From: Glaciecola sp028401415
GTDB taxonomy: Bacteria; Pseudomonadota; Gammaproteobacteria; Enterobacterales; Alteromonadaceae
Assembly (NCBI RefSeq): GCF_028401415.2
Contig: NZ_CP171821.2
Span: forward strand, 2,914,001-2,978,000
Length of the DNA stretch: 64,000 nt
Direction of reading: 5' to 3'
Positions 35,380-44,700 of this stretch are shown in pieces. Position 1 is the stretch's first letter; each line of letters opens with the position of its first letter. The notes beneath the pieces were generated by a model. The model did not search any database. It was not told the origin of the DNA and worked only from the letters and a program-made list of their open reading frames with translations. Both the position numbers and the translations under genes were made by a program.

Positions 35380-36333
35380 CTAGCCGTCCGCGTTGATGCG
35401 AGTAATCAAATCCAATTTCACATCTTCTGCCTGTTTGTTAGGCACTTGGCATGTGCCCGCTGCCTGATGACCGCCGCCGCCATGACTTAAGCAAAGCTGA
35501 CCGATGTTAGTTTGAGAGCTTCTATCTAAAATCGACTTGCCAATAGCAAACACCGTATTTTGTTTGCGAAATCCCCACATTTGATGAATGGAGATATTAC
35601 ATTGAGGAAACAGGGCGTAAATCATAAAACGATTGCCTGCGTAAATCACATCTTGGTCTTGTAAGTCAAGGACTACCAGATTGTCGTAAACTTTTGAACA
35701 TGACAACAGCTGTCGCTTAAATTTTTCTGCATGCTGGTTGTACATCTCAACGCGTTCTTGCACATCGGGAAGCGCGATAATTTCGTCAATGCTATGATTG
35801 CGACAGTAATCAATGAGTGCCATCATCAGCTGATAGTTTGAAATTCTAAATTCTCTAAAACGCCCCAGCCCAGTGCGGCTGTCCATCAGGTAATTTAGCA
35901 ATACCCAACCACGAGGATTAAGAATTTCCTCTTTGGTAAATTGGGCAGCGTCCGCTTTGTCTACTGCGTCCATCATGTCATCCCATGCTTCTGGGAAGAT
36001 GTCTTTACCGCCGTAATAATCGTATACGACTCGTGCGGCTGATGGCGCGTGAGCGTCAATAACGTGATTGGACTTTGCGTTGTCGCCACGACGCTTTAAT
36101 TCGCTGGCGTGGTGGTCAAATGCGATATGACAGCCCGGCACATAGGGCAGGTTTGTCGTAATATCGTTAGGCGTAATCTCAATTTTGCCATCCTGCATGT
36201 CTTTAGGATGCACAAATTTAATGTCATCGATTAATCCGACTTCTTTGAGCAACACAGCGCAAACTAAGCCGTCGAAGTCACTACGGGTTACCAGTCTGAA
36301 TTTTTCTTCTATGGGGGCAAGCATCGATGCCAT
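35380..36333 (-). CDS. DHH-family phosphoesterase (exopolyphosphatase-like)
   Basis: This 317-aa DHH-superfamily enzyme has RSDFDGLVCAVLL near the N-terminus, IAFDHHASE as the DHH metal motif, and a C-terminal DHHA1-type GGGGHQAAGTC. The family contains exopolyphosphatases and nucleotide phosphatases. It has no signal peptide. The ribosome site (GGAG, 8 nt before ATG) is good. It converges with the GGDEF-EAL gene, with only 25 nt between the stops. Confidence 0.9.
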   Translation of the reverse strand: MASMLAPIEEKFRLVTRSDFDGLVCAVLLKEVGLIDDIKFVHPKDMQDGKIEITPNDITTNLPYVPGCHIAFDHHASELKRRGDNAKSNHVIDAHAPSAARVVYDYYGGKDIFPEAWDDMMDAVDKADAAQFTKEEILNPRGWVLLNYLMDSRTGLGRFREFRISNYQLMMALIDYCRNHSIDEIIALPDVQERVEMYNQHAEKFKRQLLSCSKVYDNLVVLDLQDQDVIYAGNRFMIYALFPQCNISIHQMWGFRKQNTVFAIGKSILDRSSQTNIGQLCLSHGGGGHQAAGTCQVPNKQAEDVKLDLITRINADG

Positions 36334-36467
36334 TTTTATTTCTCCAACTCAACATGATTCAACTTGTGCCATGCTACCTTTGTTCGTCAATGAAAGGGGT
36401 ATCAACGCACATACTTAGGTGTGCCTGAAAATAAAAATATGCGCTTGGTCAAATTTGGATAAAAGGC

Positions 36468-37310
36468 TTAAGACTTGAGCGCCAAGCCTAGCTGGTAAAA
36501 GTGTTCAAATAAATAATGTTGAATCTGCATCAAACGGTCTTGTTTTGGGTAAATACCGAATTTTGCCTCATCGCTAATGCGGGCCCTTGCGTTTTGATAA
36601 CGGGGATCTAGCGCTAACACCTCGGCATCGAGGGCACCGTCGACCAAAAAGGCATTCTTTGTGACTTGGTACTCAATAACGCTTTCAAAAGCGCGCGCAG
36701 CCAGCTCTTGTGGGCGAGCGTAATAGAATGAACCGCGCGCTTTATCGGCCATTACGCTGAACTTCACCAACTCATTTGGACCCGTTCCTGCATCGTTTAA
36801 AAACATCGCGCCAAAGGCGCGCGCCAGTTTTTGATTGAGCGGATGTTCCACCGTACTTGCGCTATCATTTAGCCAAAGTTCAGAAGCAAATTGATTAGGC
36901 GCATTAACCATAAACACATGTGAGGAAATATAGTGGTCAAAGGCATGAAACCACTCATGTGCTAGCGCCCCGCCACCCGCATTTTTGGCAAGCGCTAGCT
37001 GCCGTTTTGCACTATTGTAGTGAGCACAAACATATTTTTGCCCGCCTACACCAAAAGCCAGAGCCAGCGTGCCTTTAAGCGATATCACGGTTTCTGGCAC
37101 CTGAAGTATGTCCATTAAGTCACATAAAGCATCAAAAAAGAGATTTGCAGCGATTTGCTGCTCTTCTTTGCTCACCCATCTACCCACTTCAATACCTCGG
37201 AACCCGAAAATCTTTACGATATCGGCAAAGCTCACGTCTGCACCTGCGCGATGATCTTCACCGTTTCTAAAGTAGGCTTTATGAATACGGCTGCTGACTG
37301 GTCTTTTCAT
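36468..37310 (-). CDS. LPD1/CLCA_X-like protein with HEWFH motif
   Basis: This 280-aa protein contains HEWFHAFDHY near residue 118, preceded by SLKGTLALAFGVGGQKYVCAHYN. This matches the LPD1 fold (a polyvalent-protein-associated metallopeptidase-like domain) and the CLCA_X group of stand-alone proteins in marine gammaproteobacteria. The HExxH core suggests zinc binding and proteolysis. Elsewhere the LPD1 domain occurs in large phage and plasmid polyproteins, so a transferred origin is possible. It stands between the DHH gene and the end of the large operon. Confidence 0.65.
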   Translation of the reverse strand: MKRPVSSRIHKAYFRNGEDHRAGADVSFADIVKIFGFRGIEVGRWVSKEEQQIAANLFFDALCDLMDILQVPETVISLKGTLALAFGVGGQKYVCAHYNSAKRQLALAKNAGGGALAHEWFHAFDHYISSHVFMVNAPNQFASELWLNDSASTVEHPLNQKLARAFGAMFLNDAGTGPNELVKFSVMADKARGSFYYARPQELAARAFESVIEYQVTKNAFLVDGALDAEVLALDPRYQNARARISDEAKFGIYPKQDRLMQIQHYLFEHFYQLGLALKS

Positions 37311-37414
37311 TTCGTTTGGTTGATTTTAAGTACAAAAAAAGAGTGTGTTTGGATATACGGGAATTGCGAGAAAATTGGGCAAACGCTCGTAGAATGCATA
37401 TTACATGTATACAA

Positions 37415-37467
37415 AGTGCGTTAGGCGTTCACTCGCTAGCCTTAGGCCTCGCCGTTTAAAACGCACT
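37415..37467 (-). terminator. Long inverted repeat at the end of the 15-gene operon
   Basis: AGTGCGTT (37415-37422) pairs with AACGCACT (37460-37467) and GGCG (37424-37427) with CGCC (37450-37453). It starts 5 nt after the last operon gene stop, in the right place to end the transcript or protect the 3' end. No T-run follows. Confidence 0.45.
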
Positions 37468-37472
37468 AAGCG

Positions 37473-38519
37473 CTAAAATGGTAGAAAATTAAAGGCGTAT
37501 TCTAACTCGGTTTGACTGACGTTCTGGGCGCCAAAATCAATCAACGCAATTCGCGAGATGAGTTTTTGTACCAAGTCAGGCGCATTTAGCTGAGAGTCAA
37601 TTAGCTGCACATCTGTTAGCGAGCCATCGGGTGCAATAATCAGTTTAACCGTTAGTTTGCCCTCTATGCTTGGGTCTTGACGAAGCGCTCGTCGATACAG
37701 CGCATATACTGCGCCTTTGTTCGCATCTAAGATTTGCCGAATTTGATCCAGACTTCTATTTCCGACCACTTGCGCTTGGGTTTCAATGCGCTTCGTAGCA
37801 AGGGCGGCTTGGCCCTCACTGGCGGCAACAAATTCGGTGCTGCGCCGACCTTCTAACTGTCCTGCGGCGCCTACTGTGGTAGACAGCTCTCCCACCTGAA
37901 TACCACCGCTAGTGGCAATTTGATTGCTCACAATCGCGTTTCGCTGGGTAAGCTCAGATTGCCCAGCGCCCTCAGTCAACTGCGTATTTGCCAGATTATT
38001 GATGTTCGCTTGTTCCCGCATGCTGGCTAATTGATCCTGAAAGGCTAGCACGCCTTTGCTTTTGGCGCTTTTACGAGCTTGAAGCACTTTTTCTTGTTCA
38101 CTTAACACGACTTCTTCGGGTGTTATCTCAGGCTGTGCAAGTTCTGGGAGATCTTCCTCCACGAGTGGCTCAAGAGGTTCAGGCTTAATCTCAAGCGCCT
38201 CTTCAGACGGCGGTTCAGGAACTATCTCAGGTAACACCGGTTCGGGAATAGGAGGAGGTGTCTGCGCTTCGATAATTCTGGCTAGCTGCGGCGGCAGTTT
38301 CTCTCGCTGCTCTCGCTCAATTTCAGGTAGTGCTCGATTGGCAATGACGATAGCAAAGGCAATCGTTAAGGCTAGCATTAGCAGACACAATAGCAAAAAA
38401 CGTTTGTTCTCGGATGCGCCTGCACTCCAAGGGAGCTGGCTGTCAAAATACGGCGCTACGCTGACCGGCATTTGAGGTGTTCTGCGCCATTGATCCATGC
38501 TCTGTGTTATTGTGCTCAT
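37473..38519 (-). CDS. TonB/AgmX-like energy-transducing protein
   Basis: This 348-aa protein has one N-terminal membrane anchor (FLLLCLLMLALTIAFAIVIA), then a Pro/Glu-rich periplasmic spacer (PPPIPEPVLPEIVPEPP), and a long linker. The C-terminal AgmX_PglI/TonB-like fold reads VYALYRRALRQDPSIEGKLTVKLIIAPDGSLTDVQLIDSQL. Such proteins span the periplasm and transmit proton-motive force from ExbB/ExbD-type motors to the outer membrane. Its ATG overlaps the second ExbD stop by 4 nt. The myxobacterial counterparts in this position are GltG/GltJ-like proteins; homology to them is inferred from architecture. Confidence 0.85.
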   Translation of the reverse strand: MSTITQSMDQWRRTPQMPVSVAPYFDSQLPWSAGASENKRFLLLCLLMLALTIAFAIVIANRALPEIEREQREKLPPQLARIIEAQTPPPIPEPVLPEIVPEPPSEEALEIKPEPLEPLVEEDLPELAQPEITPEEVVLSEQEKVLQARKSAKSKGVLAFQDQLASMREQANINNLANTQLTEGAGQSELTQRNAIVSNQIATSGGIQVGELSTTVGAAGQLEGRRSTEFVAASEGQAALATKRIETQAQVVGNRSLDQIRQILDANKGAVYALYRRALRQDPSIEGKLTVKLIIAPDGSLTDVQLIDSQLNAPDLVQKLISRIALIDFGAQNVSQTELEYAFNFLPF

Positions 38520-39139
38520 AAGGCATCCTCAAACGCAGACTTAGGCTCAATGCTAGCTTGATTGGGCTGAGGAACCATCGCCTGAGAACTCAGGGCGGTA
38601 CCACTGGACTGCATGTTTTCAACCGCTAACGCGATATTAGTGAAACCTGCCTTGGCGCTTGCCTGCATGAGTTGTTTAAGAATAGCATAAGGGATACTTT
38701 CATCGCCCATAATCGTAATCGATTTGCCCGCTGAGGCGTCTTCAAGCGCGTCAGTCTGCGCTTGCTCATTGCTGTGTTGCGATGGCGAAAGGTGCAACTC
38801 TCTGTTTGCGTGAAAACGCAATTCATCGTTCAAGGTCTGCATTTGAAATGAATCGGCCCTTGCAAAGGCTGGCGTATCGCCCAGGACTTTACCTTGAAGC
38901 AATACGCTTTGACTAGTCACCATTAAAAGTATGTTTTCATCTGCGGGGGTTTCGGCTGTCGATTGTGGCAAGTTAACTTGATCACTGGATTGCAATACCT
39001 GTACATCAGAGGCATTAAACATGAGAAAGAATACCAATATAGTGAATATATCCATTAGCGAGACTAAAGAGAGCTTGGCGCTTTTTTGGTTGCGCTTATG
39101 ATGCCTTTCCATTCGCTTTGCACGCATTGATTGTTTCAT
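38516..39139 (-). CDS. ExbD/TolR-family motor protein, Asp-bearing copy
   Basis: This 207-aa protein has a short cytoplasmic N-terminus (KRNQKSAKLSLVSLMD), one membrane helix (DIFTILVFFLMFNASDV) carrying the conserved aspartate of ExbD/TolR/AglQ-type ion channels, and a periplasmic domain (GDESIPYAILKQLMQASAKAGFTNIALAVE). It pairs with ExbB to form a proton channel. It overlaps both neighbours by 4 nt (ATGA), which indicates strict co-translation. Confidence 0.9.
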   Translation of the reverse strand: MKQSMRAKRMERHHKRNQKSAKLSLVSLMDIFTILVFFLMFNASDVQVLQSSDQVNLPQSTAETPADENILLMVTSQSVLLQGKVLGDTPAFARADSFQMQTLNDELRFHANRELHLSPSQHSNEQAQTDALEDASAGKSITIMGDESIPYAILKQLMQASAKAGFTNIALAVENMQSSGTALSSQAMVPQPNQASIEPKSAFEDAL

Positions 39140-39789
39140 TCGCTGCCACCCTGCTCTTGACTAGCGTTAGCGGGCAATTGCACGCTAGTTTGCACGGCAT
39201 CTGCAAGGGAAACCTCTGGAAACAGTTCTGCATCCACCACCGACGCCACCACCACGTCTTTGTATGAACGTGAGGCATCAATCAAACTCACAATAGTTTG
39301 ATAGTCTGTATCCTGCTGCAAAAGCAAGCTCAGGTCTTTTTTGTCCACCTCTTGGCTTATCAAAGTCTGTTTAATTTGTTTTAGTGTGTTTTGCAAAGCC
39401 ACGAAGTCATGCTTTGCTTGCCCACCTTCGCCCAGACTAGTGTTCCCCGCACCCGGGGAAATACCCTGCGTGCTGGTTTGTGAACGTGAAGCTTCCGCAT
39501 CAGCCACTGTTTTGGGGATACTGGCCACTAAATAGCCTTGAGGAAAATACACTTCCAAGCCATCTGCATTCACCTGTACCTCGAGCACTTGCGCTTTAAT
39601 TTCTTCGCTTGAGCTTTGCGCAATGCCCGGCAAACTCAGCTCCACCACCGTGATTCGAGAAAACACCATCATCATCAGAAGCACCGGCACCAATACAATC
39701 ATCAGGTTCATAAACGAGGTGATATCAAGCTCGGCCTCTGATTTAGCCCCTCGTCTGCGTGCTTTTGAGGATGAACGATTATTCAACAT
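39136..39789 (-). CDS. ExbD/TolR-family motor protein, Asn variant
   Basis: This 217-aa ExbD-type protein has membrane helix SFMNLMIVLVPVLLMMMVFSR. At the position where ExbD/TolR/AglQ keep the proton-binding aspartate, this one has asparagine (FMNLM), while its partner downstream has SLMDIF. The periplasmic part (DYQTIVSLIDASRSYKDVVV) is ExbD-like. Two unlike ExbD subunits in one operon suggest a heteromeric channel with one proton-carrying site. It is the gene between ExbB and the Asp-bearing ExbD. Confidence 0.9.
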   Translation of the reverse strand: MLNNRSSSKARRRGAKSEAELDITSFMNLMIVLVPVLLMMMVFSRITVVELSLPGIAQSSSEEIKAQVLEVQVNADGLEVYFPQGYLVASIPKTVADAEASRSQTSTQGISPGAGNTSLGEGGQAKHDFVALQNTLKQIKQTLISQEVDKKDLSLLLQQDTDYQTIVSLIDASRSYKDVVVASVVDAELFPEVSLADAVQTSVQLPANASQEQGGSE

Positions 39790-39797
39790 ACCCGCCT

Positions 39798-40463
39798 CTA
39801 TGCGTCGGACGCGCGAGTTTTCAAAGAAAGGTGCTCAAGAGAAATAAGGCTGTTGAGACACTTCACGCCGGCCATTTCCATCGAATCGATAATTTCGGTC
39901 GTTTTACTTTGCAAAAGCGCGTGAAAGCCAAGCAAAGGAATAGCGGATATCAAGCCAAAAGCCGTGGTATTCATGGCCACCGAGATGGAACTAGACAGCA
40001 AACTGGCTTTTTCCGATGGGTCTGCATTAGCCACCGCAGAAAATGCCGCGATAAGTCCGATAATCGTCCCCAGCAGTCCAAGTAAAGTCGCGATGTTTGC
40101 TAAGGTTCCAAGATAAGACGTCCGCTTTTCAAGCCTAGGTACGGCCTCCATCAAGCCCTCTTCCATCGCATATTCAATGTCTTCACGCCGTGGGCTTATT
40201 CCTAAGCGCGTAATACCTGCGGCGATGACTCGGGACACAGGTGCACTGCTTTGCTGACTCATTTGCAGGATTTTGTCGAACTGCTGCTTGGCTAACAACG
40301 GCTCTATTTTACTAAATGCCAGTTTATTGGTGTGTTTAGCAGAGAGTAAAAATATATAGCGTTCAATCGTAATCGCTAGGCCTAGCGCCAAAATAATCGC
40401 GATTGGCAGCATAAATGAGCCGCCCTGCTGAAAAAACCGCGTGAGTGTGTCTAAAATATCCAT
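39798..40463 (-). CDS. ExbB/TolQ/MotA-family motor stator protein
   Basis: This 221-aa protein has three membrane segments: SFMLPIAIILALGLAITIERYIFLL near the N-terminus, then TSYLGTLANIATLLGLLGTIIGLIAAFSAV and SISVAMNTTAFGLISAIPLLGFHALLQ. This is the ExbB/TolQ fold, which forms a pentamer around two ExbD copies and conducts protons. It is followed at 8 nt by the first ExbD. In Agl-Glt machines the matching part is AglR. Confidence 0.93.
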   Translation of the reverse strand: MDILDTLTRFFQQGGSFMLPIAIILALGLAITIERYIFLLSAKHTNKLAFSKIEPLLAKQQFDKILQMSQQSSAPVSRVIAAGITRLGISPRREDIEYAMEEGLMEAVPRLEKRTSYLGTLANIATLLGLLGTIIGLIAAFSAVANADPSEKASLLSSSISVAMNTTAFGLISAIPLLGFHALLQSKTTEIIDSMEMAGVKCLNSLISLEHLSLKTRASDA

Positions 40464-40467
40464 GGGT

Positions 40468-40854
40468 CTACTCTCTTTCTTCTGAGTTTGCGTTGGGGTT
40501 AAGATTTCGTGTTTTATAAGCTTGCCTCAGCGCCAATTCTTGTAAAAACTGATTGCGTTCGATACTGGGCAAAGTATTTACCACCGGCTGCCAATTTTGT
40601 GTTTCATTGATTCGCTGATGCGTTGGCAGTTGCCAAGGCACAATAGTCAGCACTTGAGGTTGTTCTTTGTTGGCTCTAATGGTTTCTTCTAAGCGCAAGG
40701 GAGCTTGCGATTGGACTTGAGCGCTCTTCTCCTCCTCTAGCTGCGACGCTTGTGTCTGCTGCGCGCGAGGATCTTGAGCAAATGTCGAGGGCGAAAGCAC
40801 GCAGGTAAGCAAAAGCGCTTTGAGCATAAATAAGGTTGTTACAGTAAACCTCAT
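40468..40854 (-). CDS. Small periplasmic protein of the envelope machine
   Basis: This 128-aa protein has a signal peptide (LFMLKALLLTCVLSPSTFAQ) and a Gln/Ala-rich mature start. The rest carries a possibly conserved VLTIVPWQLP motif and NTLPSIERNQFLQELALRQ. The family is unknown. It sits between the TPR lipoprotein (4-nt ATGA overlap) and ExbB (4-nt gap), so it is almost certainly part of the same complex. It could be a periplasmic linker between motor and TPR proteins. Confidence 0.75.
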   Translation of the reverse strand: MRFTVTTLFMLKALLLTCVLSPSTFAQDPRAQQTQASQLEEEKSAQVQSQAPLRLEETIRANKEQPQVLTIVPWQLPTHQRINETQNWQPVVNTLPSIERNQFLQELALRQAYKTRNLNPNANSEERE

Positions 40855-41732
40855 TGTTGACTCCTTTTTGAATGTTGAGCATCACTAAACAAACTTCCCG
40901 AATGGCGTCGTTCAATGTCTATGAGCCAGCCTTTTACTTGTTTGATATTTGCCCGCACGCGTGTTTGTTGAGCTTCGTTCCCCTCAATTTGTGAAGGCTC
41001 TGGAGAAGCTAGCAAACGATACTCAAGTAAAGCCAGGTAAGTCTCATAGTCGTTTTTTGCTTTGAGGGCATCGCCAATATACAAATCGAAAAGTAGCCCT
41101 CGGTTTCGGTAGCTGGGCGCGTATGAAGGCTTTGCCTCAATTGCCCGTTTATATAGCGCAAGCGCGGCATCAAAATCACCATTAACGCGATGTCGTTTTG
41201 CGAGTCGATTGGCTGCATAATAGTTATCAGGGTTGGTCTCAAGCGCTTGTTGGTAGCTTTGTATAGACGCTTCAAGCTGCTCATCGGCAAGATAAATGTC
41301 CCCCTCTAGCACGTATGCTGAGCTGTTAAGATCACTCAAAAAACCGGTTTCCTCTTTAGCTTGCGCAATCGCTGCCAAGGCCGCTTCGTATTTACCCTGA
41401 TGATACGCATTCAGTGCATCGACTAAATGAGCCTTGCTGGCAGGAGGGTTCGTGCCTTTGCTGGACGCAAATCTGTCTGGCGAGTCAAGTAAATCACGTA
41501 TGCGAGGAGAGATGTCCTTTGCAAATACTTGATTTCTTTGCAGTGCATTTTCAGTGGGTGCATTTTCAGTGGGTGCATCATCACTAAATAAATTACCCGT
41601 GCTCTGTTGGGCAGTCGCATCCGCGTCACGTTGGGAAGACACCAGCGACATCAGACTTGAACATGCACTTAGGGAAATTACAGTAACGCTAAGCAGTCCA
41701 ATTGAGCAAAGGTGTTTATAAATCATCAGCAC
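40851..41732 (-). CDS. TPR lipoprotein (GltE-like position)
   Basis: This 293-aa lipoprotein has lipobox LSAC near residue 24 and about four tetratricopeptide repeats in its second half, for example ASIQSYQQALETNPDNYYAANRLAK and DAALALYKRAIEAKPSYAPSYRNRG. TPRs mediate protein contacts, and the lipid anchor is probably in the outer membrane. It overlaps the preceding 1206-aa gene by 17 nt. Its role as an adaptor between the motor side and outer membrane is inferred from position. Confidence 0.85.
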   Translation of the reverse strand: MLMIYKHLCSIGLLSVTVISLSACSSLMSLVSSQRDADATAQQSTGNLFSDDAPTENAPTENALQRNQVFAKDISPRIRDLLDSPDRFASSKGTNPPASKAHLVDALNAYHQGKYEAALAAIAQAKEETGFLSDLNSSAYVLEGDIYLADEQLEASIQSYQQALETNPDNYYAANRLAKRHRVNGDFDAALALYKRAIEAKPSYAPSYRNRGLLFDLYIGDALKAKNDYETYLALLEYRLLASPEPSQIEGNEAQQTRVRANIKQVKGWLIDIERRHSGSLFSDAQHSKRSQQ

Positions 41733-44700
41733 TTAGCTCCTCTATAAGTTCCTGTTTGTTATAACGAACAGGCATGAAATGACTTAGTGCTTCAAAGCTT
41801 TGCTTTACATAGCTGTCGTAAATGCCTGTCTGTGCGCGCTTTGCGTTAGTCTCATGTATTTCAATAGCTTGTTCTTCAAACGGATAGGCTTGCTCTTCAA
41901 GCAAAATTTCGTATTGGCTTTGTTCCAGCGCGCTTAAATTGTCTGGGCGAGCCGAAGACATGAGATCTTGTGCCAGTGTGCTGTACAAATTCGCCAGACG
42001 ATAGTTTGCTTGGGTAGTGAATTGCGCTACGCCAAAAGACATAACTTGATCGTAGCTGTTAATGGCTTGTGTCAGTGCACTTTGCTTCTTTTGCAAGCTT
42101 TCGTTTAATGGTAAATCCAGTGCGATTTGAGAAAAGGCACGGTCGGCATCTTGCGCAAAAACCATGGCCGCCATCGCCGCTAGATAACGTGACCTCGGTG
42201 TACCCAGCGCGGCCAACTGCGTGTCGTTACTTAAAGAACCGGCATCCGCCTCAGCATCTTGTGAGGGCGACGACGACAGTTCAAGCTGTGCCTTTATGAG
42301 TTTATCCAACCAAAATCGGCGCTTATTTTCTTCTCCAGACTCAAGGTAATATTCACTCATTTTGAATCGTGCTTCGTTCGCTGGGGCAAGCGGATAAGGA
42401 TAGGCGTGTGCATACTGTCGAAAGGTATCGAGCGCTTTGTTACGATTGCCGGCTTGCTCGTAATATAGTGCGGCCTGAAATAGCCTCTCTCGTGCTTGTT
42501 GCTTGTTATCGCTGCCAACTGGATGTTGATTTTGTGCGCCAGCATTAAATTGACTGCGCAGTAAATCGCCTGCGGCTTCATAATTGTTGCTTTGCTGATA
42601 AGCAAAAAGAAGCTGCTGCGGCAAACTTTCATTTAGTGGGGAATCAGCAAAACGCGTTGAAAAATCCAGCCAAAGCTCAATGGCTTGCTGCCAGTTTCCG
42701 AGCATGGCGAAATATACCGCACTGTCATATTGAGCGGCACTTCGAAAACTAGATGTGGGCACATCTTTGATCAAGCGTGCCCAGTGAGCCAGTGCTTCTT
42801 TGAGAACAAGTTTCGCTTCAGCGCTTAGCTTCAGATCGTATGGATTGCTCATCGCACTAATATCTTGTGGGCTTAGTGCGACTTGTGCGAGCGTTTGCTC
42901 TGCTTGCTTATAGATTGCAGCTGCTAGGCGGTCTTGTAGTGCTGAGATCTCAAGCCCCATCACAGTGGCAAGCGCAGCTGTAGTTTGCTGCTTGTCCGGC
43001 GCAACTGTGGCGTCGAGTAATTCACGATAATAGCTTTCAGCCTGAGCATATTGACCTTGTTCGAAAAGGCTATGCGCCATGACTAAAGATGCGCTTTGCT
43101 GGAATTGAGAAGATTGCGGATGGTCACGCAAATCCACTATTATTTGGGCAATCAGAGTGTCACTGAGTTTCTCTGACCCAGATGAATCCATGACAGATGT
43201 AACATCGCCTAAAAGATAGGCTGCCCACTTTTGAGCTTGAATATAGGCGCGCTCTGCGAAATACGAATGCATTAAATTCGACGCCACTAGCGGGCTGCGC
43301 TTATCATCATAAAAGGTAAGTACAAAGCGCGCTTGCGACTGCTGTTTAGCGCGTATGGCTTCACTTACATGATTATCAACAGGCGATTGACTATTCGATG
43401 CTTGGTTTGCATGTGGGGGTGCGCTGGTAAGGCCTTCGTGAGCAAGAATGGCGGCGTAGGCAGCTTCTGCCGCCAGCGCCTGGTCGCTTTGATCATCCAT
43501 ATAGGCATAGCGTTCAAAAGCGCTTATCGCTTGTGGATATTGTTCAAGCGCAAAATATGCCTCTGCCATATAAAAACGAAGCTGTGAGACTTCTTGCTGA
43601 TATTCACTGTTCTGGGGCAGTTTCGAGAAGGTGTTTATAAAGTTTTCATAGTGAGATATGGCTTGCTCATAGGCTTCAGTGCGCAGGCTGCGTAAGTCGA
43701 CTTCGCTGGCATTAGCCAAGGATTGATTCAGATCATCCGCTTTGCCTGACACTGGCTCAGAAGCAAAAGCACTTGAAAAATCGCGTTGCTCGAGTGCTTC
43801 AGAGCGGTCTTTATCCTTGTCGTTCATGCGCTTTAATTGAGCGTCGATGTGCTGGCCTAAATGATGCTCTGTTTGTGCCAACTCTTGTAAGTAGCGTCGT
43901 AGATAGGGCAAGGCGTCATCGGCTATTGGAGAATAAACAGCCGTTAAAACTCCATTTCCAAGTGAATAGGTGTCAACAAATTTGTTTTTCGCTATGCGTG
44001 CTTCGTCACTAAAACCACCAAGCAAGTAGGCGTCAATGTGGCGAACATAAAACTCGACGGCTCTTGGGTGTGCCGGGCTTGCTTGCGCGAAAGCCAACAG
44101 CACAGAAGCACTGTCAGTATATCTATCCTCATCAAGGTATTGCTGAGCTAGCTCCTCAAATATCAAATGACTATAGGCTGGCTGCCCTTGTTGAGCGTGT
44201 GTAGCTTGAGAAATCCCCTTCGCATAAAAATCCAGTATCGCTTGGCCACTTCCCTGATATGAAAAGGTGAGTGCCATGATGCGTAAACTATCTTTGAGCA
44301 AGCGCAGTTCTCCTTTACTCAAACTTGTATCGTCAAGTGCGCCGTTAAGTGAAAGTTTGGACAAGATGTTGTTTTGCTGCAATTTCACGTCGTTATTGAA
44401 GGTGTGTGCAAGCATCAAGTCAAACGCATACAAAGCTTCATCGAAACTATCGCGTTTAAATTCACTCCACCCGAGCATGTAGGCTGAAATCGCATAAAAA
44501 TCGGTGCCGTGTTTGAGAGAAACTTGAGCATGAGTATCTATGACTTGGCGATAGTATCCGGAGGCAGTCTCAAAATCTTGACGATTGAAATAGTATTCGC
44601 CAATGCGAAAGAAAAGTTCCAGGTGCTGCTCATTGGGTGCATATCGCTCGAGTGAGAAGGTCTTGATATAATTTTTTGCCACCTCAACGCTCTGCGACTG

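Noticed and set aside
37415..37467. Possible integron attC site, because GTTAGGC resembles the core-site consensus
   Set aside because: The matching RYYYAAC partner at the other end is missing, the arms pair as a plain hairpin, and no integrase or cassette array is near.
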